From an uncultured Rhodanobacteraceae bacterium (GTDB lineage Bacteria; Pseudomonadota; Gammaproteobacteria; Xanthomonadales; SZUA-5): a stretch of 22,082 bases of DNA. A program made the translations under genes and the position numbers. This document shows positions 1 to 8,013 of the stretch, piece by piece; position 1 is the stretch's first letter, and the number at the start of each line of letters is the position of its first letter. The notes under the pieces were generated by a model. The model had not been told where the DNA came from. It did not search any database and saw nothing but the letters and a program-made list of their open reading frames with translations. The stretch spans positions 1 to 22,082 of the forward strand of contig CALEZI010000133.1 of assembly GCA_937928755.1 (NCBI GenBank), written 5' to 3'.

Positions 1-54
1 CGCAAAGGACGCAAAGGACGCAAAGGACGCAAAGGACGCAAAGGACGCAAAGGA
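1..54. repeat. 9-bp tandem repeat (CGCAAAGGA)6
   Basis: Six head-to-tail copies of CGCAAAGGA open the window; the array probably begins upstream of position 1. The same word builds the arms of the inverted-repeat elements at 15850-15973 and 18433-18558, so this is a third locus of one repeat family. No gene is supported here. Confidence 0.9.
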
Positions 55-96
55 CAGCAAAGCCAGCACAACATCAGCACCTTGAATCTTGGCTCG

Positions 97-474
97 CCCT
101 GATTTTCATGTGGGAGCGGATTCACTCCGCGAACGTTTTCGCGGGATAAACCCGCTCCCACAGGTTCGGATGCGCGAACAAGCGCGCCGTCAGGGGCGAC
201 CGGGACTCTCACCAAACATGCCGCAAGGCCCTGATTTTCATGTGGGAGCGGATTCACTCCGCGAGCGTTTTCGCGGGATAAACCCGCTCCCACAGGTTCG
301 ATGCGCGAACAAGCGCGCCGTCAGGGGCGACCGGGACTCTCACCAAACATGCCGCAAGGCCCTGATTTTCATGTGGGAGCGGATTCACTCCGCGAGCGTT
401 TTCGCGGGATAAACCCGCTCCCACAGGTTCGGATGCGCGAACAAGCGCACCGTCAGGGGCGACCGCAACTCCCA
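97..474. repeat. Three tandem ~132-bp REP-like hairpin units
   Basis: Near-identical units start at 97, 229 and 360 (periods 132 and 131; the second lacks one G after AGGTTC). Each carries a nested hairpin: outer arms TGTGGGAGCGG and CCCGCTCCCACA enclose an inner stem CCGCGAA-CGTT-TTCGCGG. In units 2 and 3 the inner stem reads CCGCGAG, which still pairs through G-T. The design matches the REP-type palindromes common between genes in Pseudomonas and Xanthomonadales. Open frames across this stretch are products of the repeat period, so 1-542 holds no credible gene. Confidence 0.85.
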
Positions 475-542
475 CGGCAATTGCCGCGCTCGCCGGTCTG
501 CGCAATCATCCTTGGCAAAGCCTGACGCGGGGTAACGCAAGC

Positions 543-1334
543 GTGCGTGCCTGGGTGGTGGGAACTCTGCTGCTCGCCGTGGTTGCCGTCATGCTGGGTT
601 TGCGCTCCGGCGGCCCGCAACAGGCGATTTCGGCATCGGAAATCGCTCCTGCAGTTGCGCGTCCGATTGGCTCGGAAGGCCATCAGGCAACGTCTTTCGA
701 AGTTTTCCACGCGCGGGATCTGGCCGCGGCGCTGTCGCGCTATGCGGCGCAGGCGCCGCCGCGCGATGTGCGTCGCTTGCGCACCGAAGTGGACGCGGCC
801 TGCCGCGTGCTGGCGCTGCTCGAACAGGACGGCCGCAACCCACCCGACAGTCGCCGCGATGCTGCCCGACGCGAGTTGCAAAAGCGCTGCGCGGATCTGC
901 CCGTGCCGTCGCTCTATGTGCCAGTCGGCGACACGCGCATGCCACCCGAAGAGCTGTCGGACCCGGTCGCTGCGGCTGCGGCGCTTGCGCAGTTGCATGG
1001 CGCCATGCAGCCGGAAGTGTTGGTCGATGCCTGGCTCGAGGCCTTTCGCCTGGACGCCTTGCCACAGCATCGGATCTTCCCCGACCAGCGCCGCCTGCTG
1101 CCGGCGGAGGCCGAAGCGCTGATCCGCGTGGTGGCCGACTGGCGCGAATGCACGCGCCTTAACGCCTGCGGCCCGGGTAGCCTGTTTGCGCTGAGGGTTT
1201 GCGCGCTCAATGGCTGCGAAGCGGGCAGCGACGTGCAGTCGGCGTGGCATCAAGCACTTTCTCCGCGCGACTACGAATCGGTGCTGGCAATTCATGCCTG
1301 GTTGACGAACTGGCAAGCGGGACCGATGCAATGA
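543..1334 (+). CDS. Membrane-anchored six-cysteine protein, paralog 1 (unknown function)
   Basis: This 263-aa protein belongs to no family I recognise. Residues 4-20 form one hydrophobic segment, read as an N-terminal anchor or uncleaved signal, followed by a soluble and presumably periplasmic domain. Six cysteines (87, 116, 203, 209, 220, 225) match the next gene's product, with identical spacing for the last four; the C-terminal signature is DWxxC, Cys six residues later, then CAxxGCxxGSD. GTG at 543 is chosen because it places the hydrophobic segment at the extreme N-terminus; no strong ribosome binding site is visible. Its stop overlaps the next start as ATGA, so the pair is probably cotranscribed. 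Disulfide-stabilised folding outside the cytoplasm is inference. Confidence 0.75.
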   Translation: MRAWVVGTLLLAVVAVMLGLRSGGPQQAISASEIAPAVARPIGSEGHQATSFEVFHARDLAAALSRYAAQAPPRDVRRLRTEVDAACRVLALLEQDGRNPPDSRRDAARRELQKRCADLPVPSLYVPVGDTRMPPEELSDPVAAAAALAQLHGAMQPEVLVDAWLEAFRLDALPQHRIFPDQRRLLPAEAEALIRVVADWRECTRLNACGPGSLFALRVCALNGCEAGSDVQSAWHQALSPRDYESVLAIHAWLTNWQAGPMQ

Positions 1335-2191
1335 CGCGCCCGTGGCCCATGCTGCCGATCGCGGCGCTCGTCCTGATCATCGCGATGCTGCTCGGAAATC
1401 ATCTGCGCATGCAGTGGACTTCATCGACGGCACCGCCTGCGACGCCGACGACCGTGCTCGTCCTTGCCGAACCGGCCGAGGAGCACTGGCCGTTGTCGAA
1501 CTCGTCGATTCCGATCGACTCCACGACGATGACAGTGCGCCGCGCTGCGGATATTCGTGGCGCTCTGGAAGCGACACGGCGGCAGCTCGATGCGGATTCG
1601 CCGATGTTGAGTTCGCTGGCCGAGGAGGCGCGCGTCGCCTGCTCCATCGTGCGCCGCCCCGACGCGTCCGCGCGCCGCGTGGAGAGCGACCCGAATCGAC
1701 GTGTGTGGCTCGACCAGTTGCTGCGCCGTTGTGCCGGGCTGATCGATACCGACCTGGCGCCTCCAAGCCCCTCGGGGAGCGCGCTGGAGATGTGGAACCA
1801 ACAGCTTCCGCTGGTCGCCGCGTTGCGCACTTCGATCGATGCCGGCGAGGAACTGGCCCAGCAGCACCTCGCTCGCAGCGCGGACCCCAGACTGCTCGCC
1901 GAATCGCTGCGCTTCCTGCTCGACCAGGAGCGCCTGCCGCTGGCGCAGATCTTCCGCGGCGTGGCGCCGCCGTCGCGTGTCGATATCGAGGCGGCACTGA
2001 TCTTCGCGGCCGACTGGATCGGCTGCCTGCGCAGCGATTCGTGTGCAGCCGACGGTCTTTGGACGCTCTACACCTGTGCGCAGTTCGGTTGCCCCGATGG
2101 CAGCGATCTGCCGCGCGCGTACTACCGGATCCTGCCGGCGCAGCAGTACGAGATCGCGTGGCGCCTGGTGCGTTGGGCGACGCGGCGCTGA
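1331..2191 (+). CDS. Membrane-anchored six-cysteine protein, paralog 2 (unknown function)
   Basis: This 286-aa protein is a diverged tandem copy of the preceding gene. ATG at 1331 overlaps the upstream stop by four bases; an in-frame extension back to 1199 would run inside the first gene and would bury the membrane segment. Residues 7-24 are strongly hydrophobic. Cysteines 104, 134, 232, 238, 249 and 254 align with the six of paralog 1, and the C-terminal block DWIGC...CAQFGCPDGSD keeps exactly the same spacing. A Thr/Pro/Ser-rich linker (about 30-70) separates the anchor from the conserved domain. Function is unknown; retention of the cysteines while most other positions changed suggests they are structural. 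Confidence 0.78.
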   Translation: MTRPWPMLPIAALVLIIAMLLGNHLRMQWTSSTAPPATPTTVLVLAEPAEEHWPLSNSSIPIDSTTMTVRRAADIRGALEATRRQLDADSPMLSSLAEEARVACSIVRRPDASARRVESDPNRRVWLDQLLRRCAGLIDTDLAPPSPSGSALEMWNQQLPLVAALRTSIDAGEELAQQHLARSADPRLLAESLRFLLDQERLPLAQIFRGVAPPSRVDIEAALIFAADWIGCLRSDSCAADGLWTLYTCAQFGCPDGSDLPRAYYRILPAQQYEIAWRLVRWATRR

Positions 2192-2217
2192 TTGGCTCGC
2201 TCATGAAGGGCTTTGGT

Positions 2218-2284
2218 GGGCCCAGGCTCGTCTGGACGCTTTCCAGCGTTCGGGCGGGGGCGACCAGACAAGTCCGGAACCCCA
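2218..2284. terminator. Degenerate GTCCAGAC-type inverted repeat, possible shared terminator
   Basis: The gap between the convergent paralog 2 and phaR holds diverged copies of the palindrome that dominates 13873-14290. CTCGTCTGG (about 2228) can pair imperfectly with CCAGACAAG (about 2265), and the flanking bases extend the pairing. There is no T-run. Its position suits a bidirectional terminator; that role is inferred. Confidence 0.4.
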
Positions 2285-2303
2285 AAAACACAGCTGCCTG
2301 GCG

Positions 2304-2822
2304 CTACTTCCCGCGCGGCTTGTTGCTGATCGGCGCTTCGGGCGCGCGTGGCGGGATGCCGGGCGATCCCGGCGGTATCGGTGGCGGTGGCTTGCCGAAG
2401 CCCTGCTGCAACTGCTGCCACAGCTGCAGATTGCGCTCGGTCAGGTCGGTCATCACCGCCCACGGCGATTGCCCGAGCAGGGTGTTCAACTGCGAGCGGA
2501 ACTGCGTCTGCTGCTCCAGGAAGATCTGCATGCTGCGTTCGAGGTAGCTGCCCATGAAGCCCTGCAGCGAGTCGCCATAGAAGCGGATCAGTTGCGACAG
2601 CATGTTGGTGGTCAGCAGCGGCTGCCCCTGCTCTTCGCGCTCGGTGATGATCTGCAGCAGGACCGAGCGGGTCAGGTCCTGCTGCGTCTTGGCGTCCTGC
2701 ACCTCGAAGGCCTCGCCGTCCTGCACCAGTTGCCGGATGTCCTCGAGGGTCACGTACGACGAGATCTCGGTGTCGTAGAGCCGGCGATTCGGATACTTCT
2801 TGATGATGCGCAGTCGTGACAT
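2304..2822 (-). CDS. phaR: Polyhydroxyalkanoate synthesis repressor PhaR
   Basis: This 172-aa protein opens with the hallmark PHA-regulator DNA-binding domain: IIKKYPNRRLYDTEISSYVT at residues 6-25, then LEDIRQLV. A phasin-like regulatory segment follows (about 65-110), then a glutamine-rich stretch (QLWQQLQQ) and a Pro-rich tail (about 145-160). In known members PhaR binds both PHA granules and the promoters of phasin and PHA genes; when granules accumulate it leaves the DNA and granule-coating protein is made. The gene lies 75 bp downstream of phaB on the same strand, so cotranscription is likely. No phaC or phaA is visible here. Confidence 0.93.
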   Translation of the reverse strand: MSRLRIIKKYPNRRLYDTEISSYVTLEDIRQLVQDGEAFEVQDAKTQQDLTRSVLLQIITEREEQGQPLLTTNMLSQLIRFYGDSLQGFMGSYLERSMQIFLEQQTQFRSQLNTLLGQSPWAVMTDLTERNLQLWQQLQQGFGKPPPPIPPGSPGIPPRAPEAPISNKPRGK

Positions 2823-2897
2823 CAGCGGCTTCGGTCCTGGCTTCAGATTGAGCGTGCAGGTGGGCGTGGATTGCCGGCGCGCGGGGCGCCGGTCGAA

Positions 2898-3638
2898 CTA
2901 CCAGCCCATGTAATGACCGCCGTTGATCGACAGATTGGCGCCGGTGACCCATGCGGCTTCTTCGTTCACAAAGAAGTTCACGGCATAGGCGATCTCGTCT
3001 GGAGATCCCAGCCGCCCGGTCGGGATCTGCGCGACGATCTTGGCGCGCACGTCCTCCGGTACGGCCATGACCATCTCGGTACCGACATAACCTGGCGAAA
3101 CCGTATTCACCGTGATGCCGAACTTCGCATTCTCCTGGGCCAGCGAGATGGTGAAACCGTGCATGCCGGCCTTCGATGCGGCGTAGTTGGCCTGACCGTA
3201 CTGGCCCTTCTGGCCATTGATCGAGGCGATCTGGATGATTCGCCCCCACATGCGCGCGCGCATGCCTTCGATCACATTGCGCGTCACGTTGTAGCAACCC
3301 GTCAGGTTGGTCGCGATGACATCCGACCATTGTTGCGGCGACATGCGGTGAAAAGTGGTGTCGCGGGTGATGCCCGCGTTGTTGATCAGGATGTCGATAC
3401 CGCCCAGTTGCGCCTCGATTTCCTTGATCATCGACTGGCTCGACGCGAAATCAGCAACATCGCCTGGAACGATCAGGCAGTCGATGCCCTCGGCCTTGAG
3501 GGCGGCCTGCCATTCCCTGGCCTTTTCCTCGTGGCGGTAGTTGGTTGCCACGCGATGTCCCGAGCGCGCAAGGCGCTTGACCATCGCCGTGCCGATTCCA
3601 CCCGTGCCGCCCGTAACCAACGCTACCCGACTCGTCAT
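2898..3638 (-). CDS. phaB: Acetoacetyl-CoA reductase (NADPH), PhaB
   Basis: A 246-aa classical short-chain dehydrogenase, the same length as the Cupriavidus PhaB. It should reduce acetoacetyl-CoA to (R)-3-hydroxybutyryl-CoA, the monomer precursor for polyhydroxybutyrate. Visible are the cofactor loop TGGTGGIG (9-16), NNAG (86-89), catalytic Ser139, Tyr152 and Lys156 in YAASK, and the PhaB-like region GQYGQANYAASKAGMHGF. ATG at 3638 is preferred over an upstream in-frame TTG because GGGAG lies just upstream of it and because the length then fits. FabG is the main alternative, but the phaR neighbour and the PhaB-type active-site surroundings favour PhaB. Confidence 0.9.
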   Translation of the reverse strand: MTSRVALVTGGTGGIGTAMVKRLARSGHRVATNYRHEEKAREWQAALKAEGIDCLIVPGDVADFASSQSMIKEIEAQLGGIDILINNAGITRDTTFHRMSPQQWSDVIATNLTGCYNVTRNVIEGMRARMWGRIIQIASINGQKGQYGQANYAASKAGMHGFTISLAQENAKFGITVNTVSPGYVGTEMVMAVPEDVRAKIVAQIPTGRLGSPDEIAYAVNFFVNEEAAWVTGANLSINGGHYMGW

Positions 3639-3655
3639 TTCGCTCTCCCGGTTCA
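3639..3655 (-). promoter_or_regulatory. Ribosome binding site deciding the phaB start
   Basis: On the minus strand GGGAGAGCGAA directly precedes ATG 3638. This supports the inner ATG rather than the TTG six codons upstream, which would overlap the site. Confidence 0.65.
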
Positions 3656-3705
3656 AAGATCATCATGGATTCTACACAGCGCCGAGCCAGCCGCAGGTAG
3701 AGTGT

Positions 3706-4599
3706 TCAACCGAGAGCGGTGGATAGGTCCGAAACTGCCAACTGCCGCGGCACATTGTGGATGCGCCAGTCTCGGACAATTGCAGTCAGTAGCGACTCCG
3801 ATGGCGTTGACTGCGGCAGATTCTGACCGAGCAGGCCAGCGATCTTCGGCAGCAAACACGAGATCTGGTCGCTGACGATCGCCGGCGCCAGATTCTGCTT
3901 GCTGAGTTTCTGGCCGTCAGGACCGAGCAGCACCGGCACGTGGGCGTAACGCGGAGTTGGCAAGCCCAGGCAGCGTTGCAGAAAGATCTGCCGCGGCGTT
4001 GAATCGATCAGGTCCGAGCCGCGCACCACGTCGGTAATGCGCTGAAACGCATCGTCAACCACGACGGCAAGCTGATAGGCATGAAGCCCATCGGCGCGCC
4101 GCAACACGAAGTCGCCCACATCGCGCAGCAGGTTCTGCTGATAACGGCCTTGAATCCGGTCGTGAAAGCCGATATCGAGATCGCTCGCGCGCAGGCGAAT
4201 CGCCGCAGGTCGTGTCGAGCTGCCTTTGACGCAGGAACCTCGGTGAATGCCCCCGGTCGCCGCCAGGTCGTTGCGACTACAACGGCACTCGAACGCCAAC
4301 CCCGCCTGCAGCAGATACTGGAGTACGTCGTCGTAGGCAGCGTGACGTTCGCTCTGGCGCAGCACCGGCTCGTCGGAGGTCCAGCCGATGGCTGTCAGCA
4401 GGTCCAGGATCAGGCGGTCCGCGCCGGGTTGTTCGCGCGGCGGATCCAGATCTTCGATGCGGATCAGCCAGCTGCCTCCGGCCGCACGTGCATCCGCCCA
4501 ACTGGCGCAGGCCGCCAGCAGCGAGCCGAGGTGCAGGGGGCCGCTTGGCGATGGCGCAAAGCGGCCGCGGTAACCATCGCTGAATGCACCATCGGTCAT
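3706..4599 (-). CDS. gluQ: Glutamyl-Q tRNA(Asp) synthetase
   Basis: This 297-aa protein resembles the catalytic half of glutamyl-tRNA synthetase without the anticodon-binding domain. It should activate glutamate and attach it to queuosine-34 of tRNA(Asp). Visible are the HIGH-type motif SPSGPLHLGS (17-26), RIEDLDPPRE (47-56) and the KMSKS-type KLSKQ (231-235). The zinc site is altered: Cys105, Cys107 and Cys123 are present, but the Tyr of the E. coli enzyme is His119. ATG at 4599 is chosen over an in-frame upstream ATG at 4644 because the family starts about ten residues before the RFAPSPSG strand. In many gammaproteobacteria this gene follows dksA; here it stands alone and divergent from htpX. 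Confidence 0.92.
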   Translation of the reverse strand: MTDGAFSDGYRGRFAPSPSGPLHLGSLLAACASWADARAAGGSWLIRIEDLDPPREQPGADRLILDLLTAIGWTSDEPVLRQSERHAAYDDVLQYLLQAGLAFECRCSRNDLAATGGIHRGSCVKGSSTRPAAIRLRASDLDIGFHDRIQGRYQQNLLRDVGDFVLRRADGLHAYQLAVVVDDAFQRITDVVRGSDLIDSTPRQIFLQRCLGLPTPRYAHVPVLLGPDGQKLSKQNLAPAIVSDQISCLLPKIAGLLGQNLPQSTPSESLLTAIVRDWRIHNVPRQLAVSDLSTALG

Positions 4600-4600
4600 G

Positions 4601-4626
4601 CTTGAAACCTGCCCACTGTGCCTACA
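4601..4626 (+). promoter_or_regulatory. Candidate sigma-32 (heat-shock) promoter for htpX
   Basis: CTTGAAA at 4601-4607 is an exact match to the sigma-32 -35 consensus. Thirteen bases on, CCTACACG at 4621 is a partial match to the CCCCATnT -10 box. htpX is a heat-shock and envelope-stress gene in E. coli. The -35 element abuts the gluQ start codon on the other strand. The weak -10 keeps confidence moderate. Confidence 0.4.
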
Positions 4627-4673
4627 CGGTGTATCACGCATCATTGCAGACCGACGACAACAGGAGTTTTTCG

Positions 4674-5549
4674 ATGTCCCGAGTCATGTTGTTCCTTGGT
4701 ACCAACCTTGCCGTGCTGGTGATGCTGGGCCTGGTGACCAACTTAATGGGCCCGGCGTTGGGTATCGACCCGCGCAGCACGATCGGCCTGTTGATCCTGG
4801 CCGGCGTCGTGGGCTTCACCGGTTCGTTCATTTCGCTGGCGCTGTCGAAGTGGATGGCCAAGCGATCCACCGGCGCGCAGGTCATCACCAACCCGCGCAC
4901 GCCGGAAGAACGCTGGCTGCTCGACACCGTCGCTCGCCAGGCGCAGGCGGCCGGCATTGGCATGCCGGAGGTGGCGATCTACGACGCGCCCGACCTGAAT
5001 GCCTTCGCCACCGGCATGAACAAGAACAGCGCGCTGGTGGCGGTCAGCACCGGTTTGCTGCGCGGCATGAACCGCGATGAGGTCGAGGCCGTGCTCGCTC
5101 ATGAGGTCGGTCACGTCGCCAATGGCGACATGGTCACCATGGCGCTGATCCAGGGCGTGCTGAATACCTTCGTGTTCTTCCTCTCGCGCGTGCTCGGTCA
5201 AATCATCGACCAGGCGGTGTTCAAACGCGGCGCCAGTGAAGGCCCGGGCATCGGCTACTACGTGACCGTGATCGTGCTCGAGATCATTTTCGGCATCATC
5301 GCCTCGGTGATCGCCATGTGGTTCTCGCGCCAGCGCGAGTTCCGCGCCGATGCCATGGGCGCCAAGCTCGCCGGCCGCCACAAGATGGCCGCCGCGCTGG
5401 AACGCCTGATGCTGAATCACGGTCAGACCGCGCTGCCCAAGGATGTGCAGGCTTTCGGCATCAGCGGCGGCGTGGCCTCAGGCCTGAAGCGCCTGTTCAT
5501 GACCCATCCGCCGCTGGAAGAGCGCATCGCAGCGCTGCGCAACGGTTGA
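4674..5549 (+). CDS. htpX: Membrane zinc metalloprotease HtpX
   Basis: A 291-aa inner-membrane M48 peptidase, close to the 293 aa of E. coli HtpX. It degrades misfolded or damaged membrane proteins together with FtsH. Two N-terminal membrane segments (about 4-27 and 36-57) are followed by the zinc site HEVGH at 143-147, two further hydrophobic segments (about 155-178 and 193-217) and the third zinc ligand Glu222 in REFRAD. All catalytic residues are intact. The start at 4674 follows AGGAG at 4662-4666 with good spacing; an in-frame extension to 4584 would overlap the gluQ start and lacks such a site. Heat-shock control is suggested by the promoter-like sequence at 4601. Confidence 0.94.
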   Translation: MSRVMLFLGTNLAVLVMLGLVTNLMGPALGIDPRSTIGLLILAGVVGFTGSFISLALSKWMAKRSTGAQVITNPRTPEERWLLDTVARQAQAAGIGMPEVAIYDAPDLNAFATGMNKNSALVAVSTGLLRGMNRDEVEAVLAHEVGHVANGDMVTMALIQGVLNTFVFFLSRVLGQIIDQAVFKRGASEGPGIGYYVTVIVLEIIFGIIASVIAMWFSRQREFRADAMGAKLAGRHKMAAALERLMLNHGQTALPKDVQAFGISGGVASGLKRLFMTHPPLEERIAALRNG

Positions 5550-5560
5550 CCCGAGCCGAC

Positions 5561-5594
5561 CCCGGTGCGCGCGCCGCGAGGCGCGCTCACCGGG
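5561..5594. terminator. Strong GC hairpin after htpX
   Basis: Arms 5561-5575 and 5580-5594 pair at 14 of 15 positions around a GCGA tetraloop. The hairpin lies 11 bases after the htpX stop, between the convergent htpX and fimX. There is no T-run, so it may act as a transcript-stabilising or Rho-associated end in either direction. I see nothing else recognisable in 5595-5744. Confidence 0.55.
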
Positions 5595-5744
5595 TGGCAC
5601 AAAGTTCATGGACTGCCGGATCGGCCGCGCGCGACACCTGAGTTTGTGAGGAGATCGAGCTTCGGAACCACCATTGTCGTCCGGCCGGTCCACCCGGCTG
5701 TCGACCGTCCAGGGATGCATCGCACGCGTCGAACGCGCACCGGT

Positions 5745-7817
5745 TCACCCGAAATCGTACGACATGACCTTCTCCGGCTCGGCCAGGAAGTTGCCCTGGA
5801 CGAAGTTGACGCCGCAGGAGAACAGGATCGACATGCTGGCGGCGTCTTCGACGAACTCGGCGACTGTCAGCCGGCCCATGGCGCGCGCCTGTTCGCACAT
5901 ATCGCGGATCTTGGCCTGGTGCTCGGCGTTCTTGGCCAGGTCCGACATGAAGGTGCGATCGAGCTTCACGTAGTTGGCGCCGACGTGCTTCAGCAACTGG
6001 AATGAATTGAGGCCGCTGCCGAACTGCTCCAGCGCGAAGCCGCACTTCAACTGTTCCAGGCCCTTCTGGAAGAACTTGGCTTGCTTGAGGTGGGTGACCA
6101 CCTTGCTTTCCGGCATTTCGAAGACCAGCCGATCGCCCGGAACGCGGGCATTCTTCAGTTGCTGGGCGAGCCACGGCAGCAGACTGCCGTCGTCGATCGC
6201 CTGCGGCGTCAACTTGATGAAGAACGTGGTCATGCGACCCTGTTTGTGCCGCTCCTGCAGCACGCGCAGCACGTGGTCGACGACCCAGCGGTCGATCTGC
6301 GGCAACAAACCGAAACGCTCGGCAATCGGCAAGAACTGGCCGGGCAGGATTTCGCCCTTTTCGCCCTGCATGCGCAACAGCACCTCGTAAAACTCGCCTT
6401 CGTGACCCTGCAGCGACACGATCGGCTGGAAGAACAGGATGAAGCCGTCCTTGTCGATCGACGCCTTGATCAAATCCAGCCATTCGCGGTCCTTGGCGGC
6501 GTCGGCCTTGTCCTGCGCTGCCGGATCGAACACCTTGATGCGGTTGCCGCCTTCCGACTGTGCCAGTCGGCAGGCTTCATTGAGTTTGTCCAGTACCAGT
6601 TGCGAGCCGTTGACCTTCTCCGTGAGCAGGCAGACGCCAATGCTGGCGTTGAGACTGACCGAGCGTTTGCCGACATCGAAGATGCGTTCTTCGAAGCGCT
6701 TGAGGACCTGCTCGGCAAACTGGATGCACGCCTCGTGCGATCGACCCGGCACGATGGCCGTAAAGGTGTGATCGGCAAAGCGCGCCACCAGGTCCTGCGG
6801 GCCGGCCATTTCTTTCAGCAGCTGGGCAACGTCGCCCAGCAGCAGATCGGCACCACCGACGCCCACCTGATCGAGCACCTTGCGGTAGTTGTCGATCTCG
6901 ATGTACAGCACGGCCTGGTCGATCTTGCCGGCATTGGCGTTCGCCACTGCCTTGTCCAGTTCACCCATGAAGTGAGGACGGTTGTAGAGGCCGGTGACCA
7001 GATCCTGTCGCTTGAGCGCGTCCAGTTGTTCGGCGAGTTCAGCGCCGGCGGTCTGCTGACGGAAGATGATCTGTGTCGCCGGCTCGCCTTCGATGCTGGC
7101 CTCGGACAGCTCCATGACCGCTTCGAAGGTGCTGCCGTCGGAGCGTTTTGCGTGCACGTCGAGCTTTTCGGGCGGCTTCTCGCCGCGGCTCTGCACCTTG
7201 AGTACGTTGCGGAACTTCTCGGCATCTTCCCTGGCGATCAGGTCGAGAATGGCGAGGCCTTCGATTTCGTCGAAATCCTCGAAGCCGAACATCTCCAGGT
7301 AAGCGCGGTTGGCATACACGTGCATGCCTTCATGCACGTAGGCAATCGGGTCGCGCGAACTGCCGAGCAGCGAATGCGCGCGGCGCTCGCTCTCGCGCCA
7401 CGCGGCTTCCATGCGGCGAAGGCTGCGCCGCGTTGTCAGATTCTCGAACTCGCGCAACACCACGGTTTGCAGGTGGTCGGCGACCGAACGCAAGGCCACT
7501 TCGCGGGCGCCCTCGCGCATCGACTTGAGCACCGCGTCCTGGGTGATCGCATCCAGCAACTGGATCAAGGACATGTCCTTGCCGCTGCGATTGACCACCG
7601 AGGAGGTCTCGGCGAGGCCGATGGACTTGGCTTTCGGGCTGACCAGCACGATGTCGGTGCTGCCACCTTCCAGCGCTGCCTTGAGCTGCTCGGCGTTTTC
7701 GACGCGGTTTGGCCTGACCGCGATGCCGGCATTGCGCAGCAGGCTGATCACCTGCTCGGCGTCCTCGACCGAATCCTCCACCAGGAGTATCCGCAGGACT
7801 TTGTCGGCTTTGGCCAT
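5745..7817 (-). CDS. fimX: FimX-type degenerate REC-PAS-GGDEF-EAL c-di-GMP receptor
   Basis: At 690 aa this matches FimX of Pseudomonas and Xanthomonas in length and order: REC (about 8-125), PAS (about 145-255), GGDEF-like (about 270-430), EAL-like (about 450-685). FimX binds c-di-GMP through its EAL domain and controls type IV pilus assembly and twitching. Both enzyme sites look dead. The GGDEF motif is ADHTF (348-352). The EAL domain keeps EVLLR (478-482), KLD (618-620) and Glu654 but has EQ (597-598) in place of the paired metal-binding Asp. The receiver has Ser60 where the phosphoacceptor Asp is expected. These losses are typical of FimX. No pilus genes are in the window. A generic GGDEF/EAL protein is the alternative, but the pattern of losses favours FimX. 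Confidence 0.88.
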   Translation of the reverse strand: MAKADKVLRILLVEDSVEDAEQVISLLRNAGIAVRPNRVENAEQLKAALEGGSTDIVLVSPKAKSIGLAETSSVVNRSGKDMSLIQLLDAITQDAVLKSMREGAREVALRSVADHLQTVVLREFENLTTRRSLRRMEAAWRESERRAHSLLGSSRDPIAYVHEGMHVYANRAYLEMFGFEDFDEIEGLAILDLIAREDAEKFRNVLKVQSRGEKPPEKLDVHAKRSDGSTFEAVMELSEASIEGEPATQIIFRQQTAGAELAEQLDALKRQDLVTGLYNRPHFMGELDKAVANANAGKIDQAVLYIEIDNYRKVLDQVGVGGADLLLGDVAQLLKEMAGPQDLVARFADHTFTAIVPGRSHEACIQFAEQVLKRFEERIFDVGKRSVSLNASIGVCLLTEKVNGSQLVLDKLNEACRLAQSEGGNRIKVFDPAAQDKADAAKDREWLDLIKASIDKDGFILFFQPIVSLQGHEGEFYEVLLRMQGEKGEILPGQFLPIAERFGLLPQIDRWVVDHVLRVLQERHKQGRMTTFFIKLTPQAIDDGSLLPWLAQQLKNARVPGDRLVFEMPESKVVTHLKQAKFFQKGLEQLKCGFALEQFGSGLNSFQLLKHVGANYVKLDRTFMSDLAKNAEHQAKIRDMCEQARAMGRLTVAEFVEDAASMSILFSCGVNFVQGNFLAEPEKVMSYDFG

Positions 7818-7931
7818 GGTGTTGACTTGACTCTCCGGACGAACTGGGGATTTTGACTGAAAGACGGTATGAATTGCCAGACAAGCCGTCGTTTAATCGC
7901 AAAACTTCGGGGGTGGTCCGCGCTAATGCAG

Positions 7932-7949
7932 AGCCGAGCTTGCTCGGCT
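7932..7949. terminator. 8-bp perfect inverted repeat between epmB and fimX
   Basis: AGCCGAGC-TT-GCTCGGCT lies in the 196-bp gap downstream of epmB and upstream of fimX, both on the minus strand. It may end the epmB transcript. No T-run follows. The form (8-bp arms around a TT centre) is the same as the GTCCAGAC-TT-GTCTGGAC palindrome elsewhere in the window, so it may instead be a solo repeat. Confidence 0.4.
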
Positions 7950-8013
7950 TGAGGTTGCGCCGAGGCAGCGGAGAAACGCCGCTCGTGATCGGGCCTTCGT
8001 GCAGTGCTCCGGG

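Noticed and set aside
89..525. Short repetitive open frames at the window start
   Set aside because: They are created by the 132-bp repeat, whose period is a multiple of three, and have no independent coding signal.
6081..7856. 591-aa open frame antisense to fimX
   Set aside because: The minus-strand frame has full REC-PAS-GGDEF-EAL homology; the plus-strand frame is composition-driven.
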